This document shows, piece after piece, positions 50,603-59,674 of a DNA stretch of 64,000 nucleotides; position 1 is the stretch's first letter; each line of letters starts with the position of its first letter. The stretch is from CAVYXZ01 sp965223835 (lineage in GTDB: Bacteria > Chloroflexota > Anaerolineae > Aggregatilineales > Phototrophicaceae). The stretch is from positions 2,852,001 to 2,916,000 of the forward strand of contig CBDCXQ010000001.1 in assembly GCA_965223835.1 (NCBI GenBank). Reading direction: 5' to 3'. A program made the translations under genes and the position numbers. The notes beneath the pieces are model-generated. The model saw only the letters and a list, made by a program, of their open reading frames with translations. It had not been told where the DNA came from and searched no databases.

Positions 50603-51529
50603 CTAATTGTGTTGATCACTTTGCCGATTACCTGGTTTTTGTCCACAATCGCAGGGACCATCCCCATGCTTATCACATGGTTCTTTGGCCTTCTTTTCCA
50701 GGGCGCGTAGTTCCTCCAACGGCACAATATCCTCACGTTGCACCAGTTTGCGCCCCTCGTCCGTATAAACCGTAACCGCATCCTGCAAAGGATGAACATC
50801 AATGACCTTCGCTTCACCAAAGGGGGTGCCAATGCGCTTATTTCGTTTGGGCAAATGCTTACGGGCGGCGACATACTGCTCATATTCGTAAACCAGGCAA
50901 CAACGCAGACGACCACACATACCGGTAATCTCCGATGGATTGAGCGATATCCCCTGCGCCTTCGCCATCTTGATCGAAATCGGACTGAAATCGGTCAAAA
51001 ACGTACTGCAACACCGCAGTTCACCGCAAGCCCCATAGCCCCCCAGCAACTTGGCAACATCACGCGGCCCTACCTGGCGCATATCGACCCGAGCCGAAAA
51101 ATGTCGGCTCAACTCACCCCAGAGCTTACCGGGATTGATGCGATCTTCTGCTGTATACATAAAGGTGAGGCGGCTGCCATCATAATTATACTGGGCGGCC
51201 ACAAACTTCACTTCGTTAAGGCCACCGACCTTCGCCGCCAGTTCGTTACACGTTGACAGGGCCTCATCCTGCTGCATCTCCCAATGCTGGCGCAAGGTCA
51301 AATCACGAGGCGTCGCCAGGCGGAGCAGCGGCACGTATTCACGCCCGTTATTCGCTTCGGGTTCAACAAACCCCATCACCTGGCCCATCTGCCGACCCCG
51401 GGCCGTTTCCACGATTACATAGTCACCAGCTTGCAAATCAGGGAACTCGCTGTAATCAAAGTGGTAGAGTTTACCCACTTTGGTAAATCGCACCCCAGCA
51501 ACGGTGCGTAACTGTTGTTTTTCAGTCAT
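50603..51529 (-). CDS. ricT: RicT/YaaT-type PSP1 domain protein
   Basis: The 308-residue protein has a PSP1 domain with the paired Cys motifs G-A-C-G-E-L-R-C-C-S and G-M-C-G-R-L-R-C-C-L-V-Y-E. These carry an iron-sulfur cluster in the Bacillus Ric complex, which supports RNA maturation and sporulation-type control. The domain starts V-A-G-V-R-F-T-K-V-G-K and ends in an unusual Cys-rich tail (K-E-P-C-D-K-H-G-D-G-P-C-D-C-G). No ricA/ricF gene is near. It is divergent from the aspartokinase gene at 51683 and first in the RicT, PIG-L, S51-like run. Confidence 0.9.
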   Translation of the reverse strand: MTEKQQLRTVAGVRFTKVGKLYHFDYSEFPDLQAGDYVIVETARGRQMGQVMGFVEPEANNGREYVPLLRLATPRDLTLRQHWEMQQDEALSTCNELAAKVGGLNEVKFVAAQYNYDGSRLTFMYTAEDRINPGKLWGELSRHFSARVDMRQVGPRDVAKLLGGYGACGELRCCSTFLTDFSPISIKMAKAQGISLNPSEITGMCGRLRCCLVYEYEQYVAARKHLPKRNKRIGTPFGEAKVIDVHPLQDAVTVYTDEGRKLVQREDIVPLEELRALEKKAKEPCDKHGDGPCDCGQKPGNRQSDQHN

Positions 51530-51590
51530 TAGACTTTATACCCACTATAACAATAATAAAGTTGACAACTACCTATTTTATATGATTGAT

Positions 51591-51635
51591 GGCAAATGCC
51601 AACCTATTGACAAAAATTTGGGCAAATGCTAAGTT
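51591..51635 (+). promoter_or_regulatory. Candidate aspartokinase promoter with direct repeats
   Basis: Two 9-base direct repeats GGCAAATGC (51591-51599 and 51621-51629) are spaced exactly 30 bp apart, about three helical turns. Between them is a perfect -35 TTGACA (51607-51612). At 17 bp a weak -10-like TAAGTT (51630-51635) follows, so the second repeat overlaps the promoter spacer. An 11-bp palindrome AGTTGACAACT lies further upstream (51560-51570). The arrangement looks like an operator that controls lysC. The poor -10 keeps the promoter call tentative. Confidence 0.35.
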
Positions 51636-51682
51636 TCACTCACTACCACTTGATTCTTTCAAGACTCCAAAATGAGGTCTAC

Positions 51683-53092
51683 ATGGCAATCCTGACCATG
51701 AAATTTGGCGGGGCATCTGTGGGAACAACCACTGCGCTCACCCAGGTCTTGAGCATCGTCCTACAGGAAAATGAACGCTGGGATCATTTAATTCTGGTCG
51801 TATCGGCCCTGGATGGTGTCACCGACGCTCTGATCGAAGCTGCGCAATTAGCTCAGCTTAGCAACCGGCGTGGGTACCGGCGCATCGTTGCTACATTACG
51901 CACCCGTCACATGGCCCTCGTAGAGCAACTCCCCCTCGGCATTAACGAACGTCATGCGCTCCAGGCTGATATTGACCGATTGCTGTTCGATATGCTGGAC
52001 GCCTGCCAGAATCTCGCCAATCACCCACCCGAAACCCCGGTATCAGCAGCTTTTGATGAAATCATAGGCGTCGGCGAGCGACTGAGCGCGCGAATTGTCG
52101 CTACGCTCTTGCGCCAGAATAACCTGCGGGGTGTCGCGATTGATGCCACGGACCTGATCGTCACGGACGCTGCCTTTGGTCATGCGCACCCGGACCTCCA
52201 ATTGACCCGTGATCGGATCCAATCCAATTTACTGCCGATGTTAGCGCGTGAGATTATCCCGATTGTAACCGGCTTTATCGGCGCAACCCGCACCGGCCAA
52301 CCCACAACCCTCGGACGCGGCGGCAGTGATTACACCGCCTCCATTCTAGCGGTGTGCAGCAATGCCGGGGAAGTGTGGATGTGGACCGATGTCGACGGCA
52401 TTATGACCACAGATCCACAAGAGGTATCGACTGCACGCAGTATACCAGAATTATCTTATGATGAAGTCGCCGAATTAGCGTATTTTGGGGCACGTATCTT
52501 GCATGCCCGTATGATCGGCCCGCTCCGTGAAAATCAGATTAACTTACGGGTGAAGAATATCTTTAAGCCGCGCGATGCTGGGAGCTTGATTCATGTAACG
52601 CCTGCTGAACAATCAAACAAACTCAAGGCAGTAACGATGATCCAGGGAATCAGTCTATCAGCCGAATACAGCGGTCCGCTGACCGAAATTACTGCTTTAA
52701 TCGATAGCGCACTATTCGATACGACTGGTAACCACGCCGAGGTGATGATTTCGTCACAATCATCGCTGCGCACCTTTATCTGCTTTCTGATACCGACAAC
52801 CATTGGCCCCGAAGCACTGCGCACCACACAACATTACTTGCAGCAACAATTAAGCCGGGCCAACTTAAGTGCCCTCTGGAAGGTGCGGGCTGCCAGTGTA
52901 ATAACCGTGGTTGGCACCCGTCTCGACCAGATCAATTCCCACACCAACGACTTGCTTAACGCGCTGGTGGGTACCCGTATCCTGGCGCTGGCACAAGGCC
53001 CTTCAGGTCATAATCTATCATTGGTTGTCGATTTTGACGATGGTGAAGCGGTGCTGAGCCGCATCCATCACACGATTATCAATAGCGATTAA
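51683..53092 (+). CDS. lysC: Aspartate kinase
   Basis: The 469-residue aspartokinase phosphorylates aspartate for lysine, methionine and threonine synthesis. Motifs include the N-terminal K-F-G-G-A-S-V-G, in which Ala11 replaces the usual Thr or Ser. Further are I-G-V-G-E-R-L-S-A, L-G-R-G-G-S-D-Y-T-A and V-D-G-I-M-T-T-D-P. The C-terminal part holds ACT-type regulatory sequence (V-M-I-S-S-Q-S-S). Start ATG 51683 has GAGGT at 51674-51678; the frame extends up to 51626 but adds a non-native stretch. The end overlaps the glutamine synthetase gene by 14 bp, convergently. Confidence 0.9.
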   Translation: MAILTMKFGGASVGTTTALTQVLSIVLQENERWDHLILVVSALDGVTDALIEAAQLAQLSNRRGYRRIVATLRTRHMALVEQLPLGINERHALQADIDRLLFDMLDACQNLANHPPETPVSAAFDEIIGVGERLSARIVATLLRQNNLRGVAIDATDLIVTDAAFGHAHPDLQLTRDRIQSNLLPMLAREIIPIVTGFIGATRTGQPTTLGRGGSDYTASILAVCSNAGEVWMWTDVDGIMTTDPQEVSTARSIPELSYDEVAELAYFGARILHARMIGPLRENQINLRVKNIFKPRDAGSLIHVTPAEQSNKLKAVTMIQGISLSAEYSGPLTEITALIDSALFDTTGNHAEVMISSQSSLRTFICFLIPTTIGPEALRTTQHYLQQQLSRANLSALWKVRAASVITVVGTRLDQINSHTNDLLNALVGTRILALAQGPSGHNLSLVVDFDDGEAVLSRIHHTIINSD

Positions 53093-54407
53093 TATAGCTT
53101 TGCAGTTCCCATTGGGTAATCTGCTGGTTGTAGTCATCAAATTCCTGGCGCTTGGCACTTAGAAAACTATCGCTGATATGTGGCCCTAATGCTGACAAAA
53201 TTACTTCATCTTCTTCCAGCGCATCCAGCGCTTCACCCAGTGAATGAGGCAGCACAGCCGCCCGCCGCAATCGAATCCGGTCCTGACCCAGCAACGTTTC
53301 TTCCAGTGGGTCGGCCAGGGCAAGCTGATGTTCGATACCATCCAGCCCGGCCTGCAGCATGACCGCCGTTGCCAGATAAGGATTACTACTTGGATCGGGG
53401 CAGCGCAACTCCAAACGGGTATGCTCAGCATCTTCCGGCAATAAACTTGGTACCCGAATCAACGCCGCCCGGTTAATATGCGCCCAGGTAACATAGACTG
53501 GTGCTTCAAAGCTGGTCCCCAGGCGTTTATACGAATTCACCAATGGAGCCAGCACTGCCGTCATAGCCCGTGCATGGTGCAATTGGCCTGCCAAAAAATA
53601 GCGCCCAATCTCGGACAAGCCATATTCATTTTCCGGGTCCGCAAAAACATTCGCGCCGGTTTCGATGTCGTGCAAACTCTGGTGCGTATGCATGCCAGAT
53701 CCGGGCAAGTCACGGCGCGGACGGGGCATAAAGGTACAATGCAAGTCATTATGCTGGGCGACCGATTTGAGCGCCACGCGGGCAGTCAATAGCTGGTCAG
53801 CACTCACGAGCGCTTCATCATAGTCAAAATCAATTTCGTGCTGACCGGGGCCGATCTCATGATGCGCGGAGTTGACGCACATCCCCAACTCAGTCAGCGT
53901 CGCGATCATTTTGCGTCGGATAGAATGGGTGAAGTTGGTCGATAAATCGAAGTAGCTGACTTCATCATGTGGCAGCAACGGCATCTCGTCAGGCGCTGTG
54001 CGACGAAACAAGAAAAATTCCAGTTCCATGCCGGTCTTAAACACATAGCCCATGCCACGTGCACGTTCCAGAACCTGCTTGAGAATAGTGCGCGGGTCGC
54101 CCATAAAGGGATCACCAGTTGGCGTATGAACGGTACATAGCAACCGTGCCACTCGCTCCTCAGGTCGATCCCAGGGAAGCACAGCGAAGGTTGTAGTATC
54201 CGGTTTCAAGAGCATATCACTCTCAACCGCCCGGGTACCACCTTCAATCGATGACCCATCAAACAGGACTCCGTTGGCTAACACATCTTCAGCTCGATTG
54301 CTTGGCACAATAATGCTCTTGACACGCCCCATAATGTCCACAAACCAGAGGTTAATGAAGTGAATATCCTGTTCTGACAGGGCGTTAAGTACAGCTTCAA
54401 TATTCAT
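53079..54407 (-). CDS. glnA: Glutamine synthetase type I
   Basis: The 442-residue GSI makes glutamine from glutamate, ammonia and ATP. Seen are F-D-G-S-S-I-E-G, M-E-L-E-F-F-L-F, H-E-I-G-P-G-Q-H-E-I-D-F, P-G-S-G-M-H-T-H-Q-S-L and the C-terminal R-C-P-D-P-S-S-N-P-Y-L-A. The length fits GSI-alpha without the adenylylation loop. The active-site region reads S-F-E-A-P-V-Y and W-A-H-I-N-R where typical enzymes have G-Y-E-A-P and W-S-G-R-N-R. That may mark a divergent or secondary glutamine synthetase. No amtB, glnK or gltB gene lies next to it. Confidence 0.9.
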   Translation of the reverse strand: MNIEAVLNALSEQDIHFINLWFVDIMGRVKSIIVPSNRAEDVLANGVLFDGSSIEGGTRAVESDMLLKPDTTTFAVLPWDRPEERVARLLCTVHTPTGDPFMGDPRTILKQVLERARGMGYVFKTGMELEFFLFRRTAPDEMPLLPHDEVSYFDLSTNFTHSIRRKMIATLTELGMCVNSAHHEIGPGQHEIDFDYDEALVSADQLLTARVALKSVAQHNDLHCTFMPRPRRDLPGSGMHTHQSLHDIETGANVFADPENEYGLSEIGRYFLAGQLHHARAMTAVLAPLVNSYKRLGTSFEAPVYVTWAHINRAALIRVPSLLPEDAEHTRLELRCPDPSSNPYLATAVMLQAGLDGIEHQLALADPLEETLLGQDRIRLRRAAVLPHSLGEALDALEEDEVILSALGPHISDSFLSAKRQEFDDYNQQITQWELQSYINRY

Positions 54408-54497
54408 GTGCAGTTCCTGTGGGCCATTCGTTGATGATTCTACACAAATCTACCCAGCCAAATGGGCAGCAATTCTCATTTAATCAATTCAAGCACC

Positions 54498-54503
54498 ATT
54501 ATA
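54498..54503 (-). promoter_or_regulatory. -10-like element upstream of glnA
   Basis: A perfect TATAAT on the minus strand lies 90 bp upstream of the glnA start, in the 151-bp gap after aroQ. No matching -35 is present at 16-18 bp, so it would need an activator or is chance. Confidence 0.3.
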
Positions 54504-54558
54504 ATCACCATAACAGATGTGGGATTTAGCGGATTTGACTAAAAGCATGCGATGCCCT

Positions 54559-55032
54559 TTAGCCACCTCCACCAACAATCTGCGGTTCGGTCTTTACGCC
54601 CAGGTGCCCCAGCAGCGCGTCGATGCCCAGCACATAACTGCGCCAGCCAAAGCCCGCGATCTGCCCAACACACACCGGTGCCAGGTAAGAATGGTGGCGA
54701 AAATCCTCACGCGCATGAACATTCGACAGATGAACCTCAATCACGGGCAACCCAATCGAACTGATTGCATCGCGCAAGGCCACTGATGTATGGGTGTAAG
54801 CACCGGCATTAAACACCACACCATCGGCCCAATTTCGAGCCACATGCAACACGTCCACCAATGCGCCTTCGTGGTTCGATTGTTCCGCCCGCAGTTCGGC
54901 TCCATATTGTCGCGCATACCGCCGTGCCATCCCATTGATTTGTTCCAATGTCACCCTACCATATATTTCCGGCTGGCGGGTGCCGAGTAAGTTTAAGTTC
55001 GGACCATGCAATAACAAAACCTCTGTACTCAT
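54559..55032 (-). CDS. aroQ: 3-dehydroquinate dehydratase, type II
   Basis: The 157-residue enzyme dehydrates 3-dehydroquinate to 3-dehydroshikimate. It has the type II motifs G-P-N-L-N-L-L-G, the catalytic Tyr of E-I-Y-G, the N-A-G-A-Y-T-H-T-S region and E-V-H-L-S-N-V-H-A-R-E. The C-terminus ends in a short run of glycines (V-G-G-G-G). It is the last gene of the aromatic operon on this strand, after the zinc-ribbon protein. A separate type I AroD is not seen. Confidence 0.95.
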   Translation of the reverse strand: MSTEVLLLHGPNLNLLGTRQPEIYGRVTLEQINGMARRYARQYGAELRAEQSNHEGALVDVLHVARNWADGVVFNAGAYTHTSVALRDAISSIGLPVIEVHLSNVHAREDFRHHSYLAPVCVGQIAGFGWRSYVLGIDALLGHLGVKTEPQIVGGGG

Positions 55033-55089
55033 AATTTTCTCAACTTTTCTAACAGCTTTGTAGCCTCGCGTCGAATCTTATCTTTCACA

Positions 55090-55566
55090 TCAACTCGCAG
55101 ATACCGGACGTAGAGTCGCATCACAATCGGCGCAACCCAGATTTGAAGCAGCATAAGTTAAATCACAGTTAGGGCAAATGTTCCGATCCTCGCCAATAGC
55201 GATCTTGATAATGTTGCGGGCCACATCCAGGTCAATCCCATCATCAGTCAGGTCCCGAACCATATATTCAACCGGATACCCGTTTTCAAGCTGAACTTTA
55301 ACACTGTTCAGCAATTTGGCGACTTCTGGTTGAGGTTTAGAGAGTTTCTTTTTGAGGACATCGGTATTGTAACTGCGGCCACAGTGTTGGCATTCAATAA
55401 TTTCATCGACATCACCGAGTGGAATCAACGGCACGAAATACAGTGCGAAGTAATTTTTACCAGACTTCCGCGCATAACGACGTTCCTTCTGGCATGATGG
55501 ACAGAAGAATTGACCTTCATCAGTAATCCGCGTCTTAACTTTTGTACCAAAAATTATCAATAACAT
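55090..55566 (-). CDS. Zinc-ribbon protein of the aromatic operon
   Basis: The 158-residue protein has two Cys clusters: F-F-C-P-S-C-Q plus I-E-C-Q-H-C-G in the N-terminal half, which suggests one zinc ribbon, and I-C-P-N-C-D plus L-G-C-A-D-C-D near the end, a second ribbon. Between are a hydrophobic segment (Y-F-A-L-Y-F-V-P-L-I-P-L-G) and helical sequence. It resembles small zinc-ribbon proteins of unknown function. It sits between aroB and aroQ (38 and 57 bp gaps). No link to aromatic synthesis is visible. Confidence 0.7.
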   Translation of the reverse strand: MLLIIFGTKVKTRITDEGQFFCPSCQKERRYARKSGKNYFALYFVPLIPLGDVDEIIECQHCGRSYNTDVLKKKLSKPQPEVAKLLNSVKVQLENGYPVEYMVRDLTDDGIDLDVARNIIKIAIGEDRNICPNCDLTYAASNLGCADCDATLRPVSAS

Positions 55567-55604
55567 AGAATCAATCTCAAATCTTCAAATTCATTATCAG
55601 GAGG

Positions 55605-56648
55605 TCACTGCAATCCTGCCAGCACGGCCAGCACCATGTCTTTGGGCACATCACGCACAATTTCTGGTTCGCCAACGCGCCCCAGCACTATAAATCTGGA
55701 GCGGCCATTCTGCCATTTTTTGTCCGTCTGCATGGCTCGATAGATCGCCTCTGGGTCCAATCCATTCAAACGACGTGGCAAGCCCGTTGCCTGCAATAAA
55801 TCTTCGACGGTTTCTGGAAGCCCCGCATCACACATCCCCAGCGCATAGGATAGGTGCGCCGCTGCGAGCAGCCCGAAGCCGACTCCCTCGCCATGCTGCC
55901 ACTGATAGTGGGTCACTTGCTCAATCGCATGACCAAAAGTGTGTCCCAAATTTAAGTGCGCCCGAATCCCCTGTTCATAAGGGTCTTTTTGCACCACATC
56001 AACCTTGACCTGCACCGCCCTCTCCACCAGCTCGGCAACATGATCTGGCTGGTGGCGTGCTGCATCCAAGAGTTCCGGGTCCGCCAACAGGCCATGTTTT
56101 ATGACCTCTGCCATACCATTTCGCCACTCCACCGCTGGCAATGTATCAATCACATCCGGGTCAATCAACACAACATCGGGCTGCTTAAATGCGCCGACCA
56201 GATTCTTCCCTTCCGGCAAATCCACCCCGACCTTGCCACCAACGCTAGAATCGACCATCGACAACAACGAAGTTGGCATCTGTACCAACCGCACGCCGCG
56301 CATATATGTCGCCGCCGCGAAGCCCACTGTATCACCAACCACACCGCCGCCCAGCGCTACAATCGTACTGCTGCGGTCCAACCCCGCCGCGATCAAGTCG
56401 CTGTAAAGGTGGGCTACGGTCGCAAGATTCTTGTGCTGTTCACCTTCAGGGATAACGACCGCCGCCGCATTGGGCAATCGACCAGCCAGCGTGGCACCAT
56501 ACAATGAAGCCAGATCTGTATTGGTGCCAATCGCAACGCGACCGCCCAGGCCAAATTCAGCAACCAACCGCCCAGCATCTTGCAGTAGGCCGCGCTCAAT
56601 AACAATATCATACTCGCCGTCGGGGGCGTTTACAGCGATTGTTGCCAT
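55605..56648 (-). CDS. aroB: 3-dehydroquinate synthase
   Basis: The 347-residue NAD- and zinc-dependent enzyme turns DAHP into 3-dehydroquinate. Visible are P-E-G-E-Q-H-K, the nucleotide loop A-L-G-G-G-V-V-G-D, P-T-S-L-L-S-M-V-D-S-S-V-G-G-K and the zinc His motifs N-L-G-H-T-F-G-H and H-G-E-G-V. All domains and the length are as in typical AroB. It overlaps aroK by 19 bp at its start, so translation of the two is coupled. Confidence 0.96.
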   Translation of the reverse strand: MATIAVNAPDGEYDIVIERGLLQDAGRLVAEFGLGGRVAIGTNTDLASLYGATLAGRLPNAAAVVIPEGEQHKNLATVAHLYSDLIAAGLDRSSTIVALGGGVVGDTVGFAAATYMRGVRLVQMPTSLLSMVDSSVGGKVGVDLPEGKNLVGAFKQPDVVLIDPDVIDTLPAVEWRNGMAEVIKHGLLADPELLDAARHQPDHVAELVERAVQVKVDVVQKDPYEQGIRAHLNLGHTFGHAIEQVTHYQWQHGEGVGFGLLAAAHLSYALGMCDAGLPETVEDLLQATGLPRRLNGLDPEAIYRAMQTDKKWQNGRSRFIVLGRVGEPEIVRDVPKDMVLAVLAGLQ

Positions 56649-57139
56649 AGCTCTATGACTTCCTCTGCAACCGCATTTGTATCCCGATTGGTTGTGTCAA
56701 TTTGGTGCGGAATCGCGGCATAGGCCGCTTGGCGCTGATCGTAAAGCGTTTCCCAATCACCGGAAAACAAAGGCCGACCAGTTTCTTCCGCCAACCGTTC
56801 ACGAATCGTTGCTTTAGTTGCTTGCAAACAGACCACAAAGCTGGATGCCAGCATCGCCCGCTGATTATCAGCGTCCACCAGCATCCCGCCGCCGGTTGCC
56901 AGCACATAACCATACTGTCCCGCATAAAAACGACAGACTCGCCGTTCATAATGGCGAAAGATCGCTTCCCCGTCCTCGGCAAAAATCTGAGCAATCGGTT
57001 TACCGGCTTGCGCCACAATCACCTCATCCAGATCCACAAACGGCCATCCCAGTTTTTCGGCAACCAGTTGACCGATCGTTGTTTTGCCGGTGCCCATAAA
57101 GCCGGTGATGACGATATTCCGATCAGACCTCGTAGCCAA
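56630..57139 (-). CDS. aroK: Shikimate kinase
   Basis: The 169-residue kinase has Walker A G-F-M-G-T-G-K-T-T-I-G, the shikimate-binding D-L-D-E and the F-R-H-Y-E-R loop, the core G-G-G-M-L-V-D and the lid R-E-R-L-A-E-E-T-G-R-P-L-F. It phosphorylates shikimate at O3. I propose TTG 57139 (M-A-T-R-S-D-R-N) with GGAG 7 bases upstream; an ATG at 57154 is the alternative. Either way the start lies inside the end of aroC. The fold begins at N-I-V-I-T-G, so the longer frame up to 57229 is not credible. Confidence 0.92.
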   Translation of the reverse strand: MATRSDRNIVITGFMGTGKTTIGQLVAEKLGWPFVDLDEVIVAQAGKPIAQIFAEDGEAIFRHYERRVCRFYAGQYGYVLATGGGMLVDADNQRAMLASSFVVCLQATKATIRERLAEETGRPLFSGDWETLYDQRQAAYAAIPHQIDTTNRDTNAVAEEVIELWQQSL

Positions 57140-58304
57140 AGCGCCACTCCACATTATCCATGGGCAAGTCTTCCAGACGCGCCTGCCGCAGGGCGGCAAA
57201 GCGAGGACGCATTTCTTCGATGCTATCACCGCCTAATTTCTCCAGCAACGAATTCGCCAGCACGAGTGCTAGCATGGCTTCCCCCACCGGAACCGCCCGT
57301 GGCAGAGCGCAAAAATCACTGCGTTCGTAAGTGGTGGCTTCCGGTTCACCCGTCGCCAGGTTGACCGAATCTAACGCTTGCAGCACAGTTGAAATCGGCT
57401 TCATCGCAACCCGCGCCACAATCGGCTCTCCGGTGGAAATACCGCCTTCAATCCCACCGGCCCGGTTTGTGCGCCGCGTCAGACGTCCGCTCTCACCACC
57501 CAGAATAATTTCGTCATGTACCTGCGTACCGCGTTTAGTCGCATTCTCGAACGCCGGGCCAATCTCCGCGCCTTTCATCGCCTGAATACTGACCATCGCT
57601 GCAATAATCTGCGCATCCAACCGCCGGTCATGTTGCACATAGCTACCTAACCCCGGTGGCACATTCAGCGCCACGATCTCCATGATGCCGCCCAGTGTAT
57701 CCTTATCTTTAATTGCCGCGCGGATTTCATTATGCATGGCTTCCGCGGTGCCAGCATCCGGGCAACGCACATCATTTTCTTCAGCGGCTGCGAATCGATC
57801 TGCTAGTGCAAATTCGTCTCCCAGTTCAGCTTTTACGCCGCCGATCTGCACCACATAGCCACCGACGACGATGCCAAATTCGTCTAATAATTTTTTGCAG
57901 ATCGACCCAGCAGCGACGCGCATGGTGGTTTCACGGGCGCTGGCGCGTTCCAACGAAAGGCGCAATTCGCGGTAGCCGTACTTTATCGCCCCGGTCAAAT
58001 CAGCATGACCCGGACGGGGCGTCGTCAACGGGACAATATCTTTCTCCTGCCAGTTACGCCAATCACGATTAAAGACCGTCAGCGCAATCGGCCCACCCGT
58101 CGTCTTGCCATTCATCAACCCGGCGGTAATTTCAACCCGGTCCTTCTCAATGCTCATGCGCCCGCCAGATCCGTAGCCTTTCTGACGGCGGCGCAAATCC
58201 ACATCAATATCCGACAGGTCCAGTGGCAGGCCAGCAGGTATTCCATCAAGTATCGCGGTCAACTGTGGCCCGTGACTTTCACCAGCCGTCAAAAATCGAA
58301 TCAT
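57123..58304 (-). CDS. aroC: Chorismate synthase
   Basis: The 393-residue FMN-dependent enzyme converts EPSP to chorismate. Visible are the N-terminal T-A-G-E-S-H-G, the R-R-R-Q-K-G-Y-G-S-G-G-R-M motif, R-P-G-H-A-D-L-T-G-A, R-A-S-A-R-E-T and G-G-I-E-G-G-I-S-T-G-E-P. Length and motifs are normal. The gene overlaps the DUF6174-like gene by 4 bp upstream and aroK by about 17 bp downstream, in one coupled run. Confidence 0.96.
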   Translation of the reverse strand: MIRFLTAGESHGPQLTAILDGIPAGLPLDLSDIDVDLRRRQKGYGSGGRMSIEKDRVEITAGLMNGKTTGGPIALTVFNRDWRNWQEKDIVPLTTPRPGHADLTGAIKYGYRELRLSLERASARETTMRVAAGSICKKLLDEFGIVVGGYVVQIGGVKAELGDEFALADRFAAAEENDVRCPDAGTAEAMHNEIRAAIKDKDTLGGIMEIVALNVPPGLGSYVQHDRRLDAQIIAAMVSIQAMKGAEIGPAFENATKRGTQVHDEIILGGESGRLTRRTNRAGGIEGGISTGEPIVARVAMKPISTVLQALDSVNLATGEPEATTYERSDFCALPRAVPVGEAMLALVLANSLLEKLGGDSIEEMRPRFAALRQARLEDLPMDNVEWRFGYEV

Positions 58305-58744
58305 CGTTTATCCTCATATCTGTGTCGCCAAGTGCCCCTACTGATACTGGGCTGAAAATTAGTTACCTCAATAGCCCACGACCAGGGACTACCTAATCGT
58401 TGTGGAAAGCCGTATACGGGATCGTAGTAAACGTTCGGATGCCATAAGGCTTTCTCAAATAGACCTTCAACTGTGAACTGGCGATAATCACCGGGAACCA
58501 GCGCCTGCCCAGTCAAGTCATGAACGACTGTCAATTCATTGTCAATCACAGTTAGTATCGTACCTTGTCCAAGCTCTTCACTATCAAACGCATCCATATC
58601 ACCACCGCTGTAGTTTAAGGTCATTGTGTAGCTTTTTATTCCATGGTGAACCCACAACTCATGTTTCTGGTAAATGGTATATTTTCTGGCAGCAAAAAGA
58701 AAACCAACAACCAGAACAATGAGAACAAGTAAAAGCCAAGTCAC
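58301..58744 (-). CDS. Single-pass membrane protein, DUF6174-like
   Basis: The 147-residue protein has an N-terminal transmembrane helix (L-L-L-V-L-I-V-L-V-V-G-F-L-F-A) and an extracytoplasmic domain. The stretch E-L-W-V-H-H-G-I-K-S-Y-T-M-T-L-N-Y resembles the DUF6174 pattern (W-x-x-x-G-I-x-x-Y). The remainder is beta-rich with aromatic residues (F-Q-P-S-I-S-R-G-T-W). The stop overlaps the aroC start by 4 bp. The role is unknown; translational coupling to aroC may simply reflect operon compaction. Confidence 0.6.
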   Translation of the reverse strand: MTWLLLVLIVLVVGFLFAARKYTIYQKHELWVHHGIKSYTMTLNYSGGDMDAFDSEELGQGTILTVIDNELTVVHDLTGQALVPGDYRQFTVEGLFEKALWHPNVYYDPVYGFPQRLGSPWSWAIEVTNFQPSISRGTWRHRYEDKR

Positions 58745-58828
58745 ATGATTAACTCACAACTTATTTTTGTGCAAGGTATTGCTTAACCTGGACCACTTTT
58801 CGTTGCCGGAAAGCTTTGACGAGTGGGA

Positions 58829-59674
58829 TTACGCCTTTTCCACCAACGCCGCTTCCGCCGCTGCATACATCACCTCAACCGGTGCCACCTGCCCGGTCCA
58901 GATTTCGAATGAGGCCGCACCCTGCCGCACCAGCATTCCCAATCCGCCAATTGCCCGACCACCATGACGTTCGACTTGCTCCATGAACCGGGTATATCGG
59001 GGCTTATAGATCATGTCATATACCGTAATGCCTGTTGGCAACGGCACATCATGCGGCCAGGGACTCGCTTCGACCCGCGGCCACATGCCCACCGGTGTAC
59101 AGTTAACCACCAGCGATACACCAGCCTCAATTGCTTCTGTCAATGTACTCAATGTTGCCCGCGTGATTCCAGCAGAACTCGTTAAATCGGCCAGCATGAC
59201 CTGGGCTTTTTCACGAGTTCGGTTGACGACAATCACGTTGGCTCCCGCCTGTACCAAACCATAGACTGCCGCCCGTGCTGCGCCCCCGGCCCCCAACACA
59301 ATCACGTTTTCGTCCACCAGGGGTACATTATGTACTTTCAAGTCTTCGATCAAACCATAGACATCGGTATTCGTGGCGCTGTTATCGCGGAAATCAATCG
59401 TATTGGCTGCGCCCAATGCCTGTGCCCGTTCATCCGGTCGCACGTAGCGCATCACCGCCTGCTTATGGGGTACAGTCACGTTAATGCCAACATAGCCCCC
59501 CTCGCCCGCCAGCGTCTTCAAGCTATGTCCAACAATATCCGGCGGAATGGCGATCTTATCGTACAGCCAGTTGTTCAGGCCCAGTTCAGCCAACGCCGCA
59601 TTATGCATGGGCGGGCTGATGCTGTGCTCAATCGGCCAACCAATGACGCCAATACGATGCAGTTTATTTGCCAT
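58829..59674 (-). CDS. aroE: Shikimate dehydrogenase
   Basis: The 281-residue NADPH-dependent enzyme reduces 3-dehydroshikimate. Present are the substrate loop H-S-I-S-P-P-M-H-N, N-V-T-V-P-H-K with the catalytic Lys, N-T-D-V-Y-G-L with the partner Asp, and the Rossmann loop V-L-G-A-G-G-A-A-R-A-A. It ends with the usual G-x-x-M-L-V-R-Q-G-A-A-S-F-E-I-W. It overlaps the STAS-like gene by one base (TAATG). The length and order are canonical. Confidence 0.96.
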   Translation of the reverse strand: MANKLHRIGVIGWPIEHSISPPMHNAALAELGLNNWLYDKIAIPPDIVGHSLKTLAGEGGYVGINVTVPHKQAVMRYVRPDERAQALGAANTIDFRDNSATNTDVYGLIEDLKVHNVPLVDENVIVLGAGGAARAAVYGLVQAGANVIVVNRTREKAQVMLADLTSSAGITRATLSTLTEAIEAGVSLVVNCTPVGMWPRVEASPWPHDVPLPTGITVYDMIYKPRYTRFMEQVERHGGRAIGGLGMLVRQGAASFEIWTGQVAPVEVMYAAAEAALVEKA

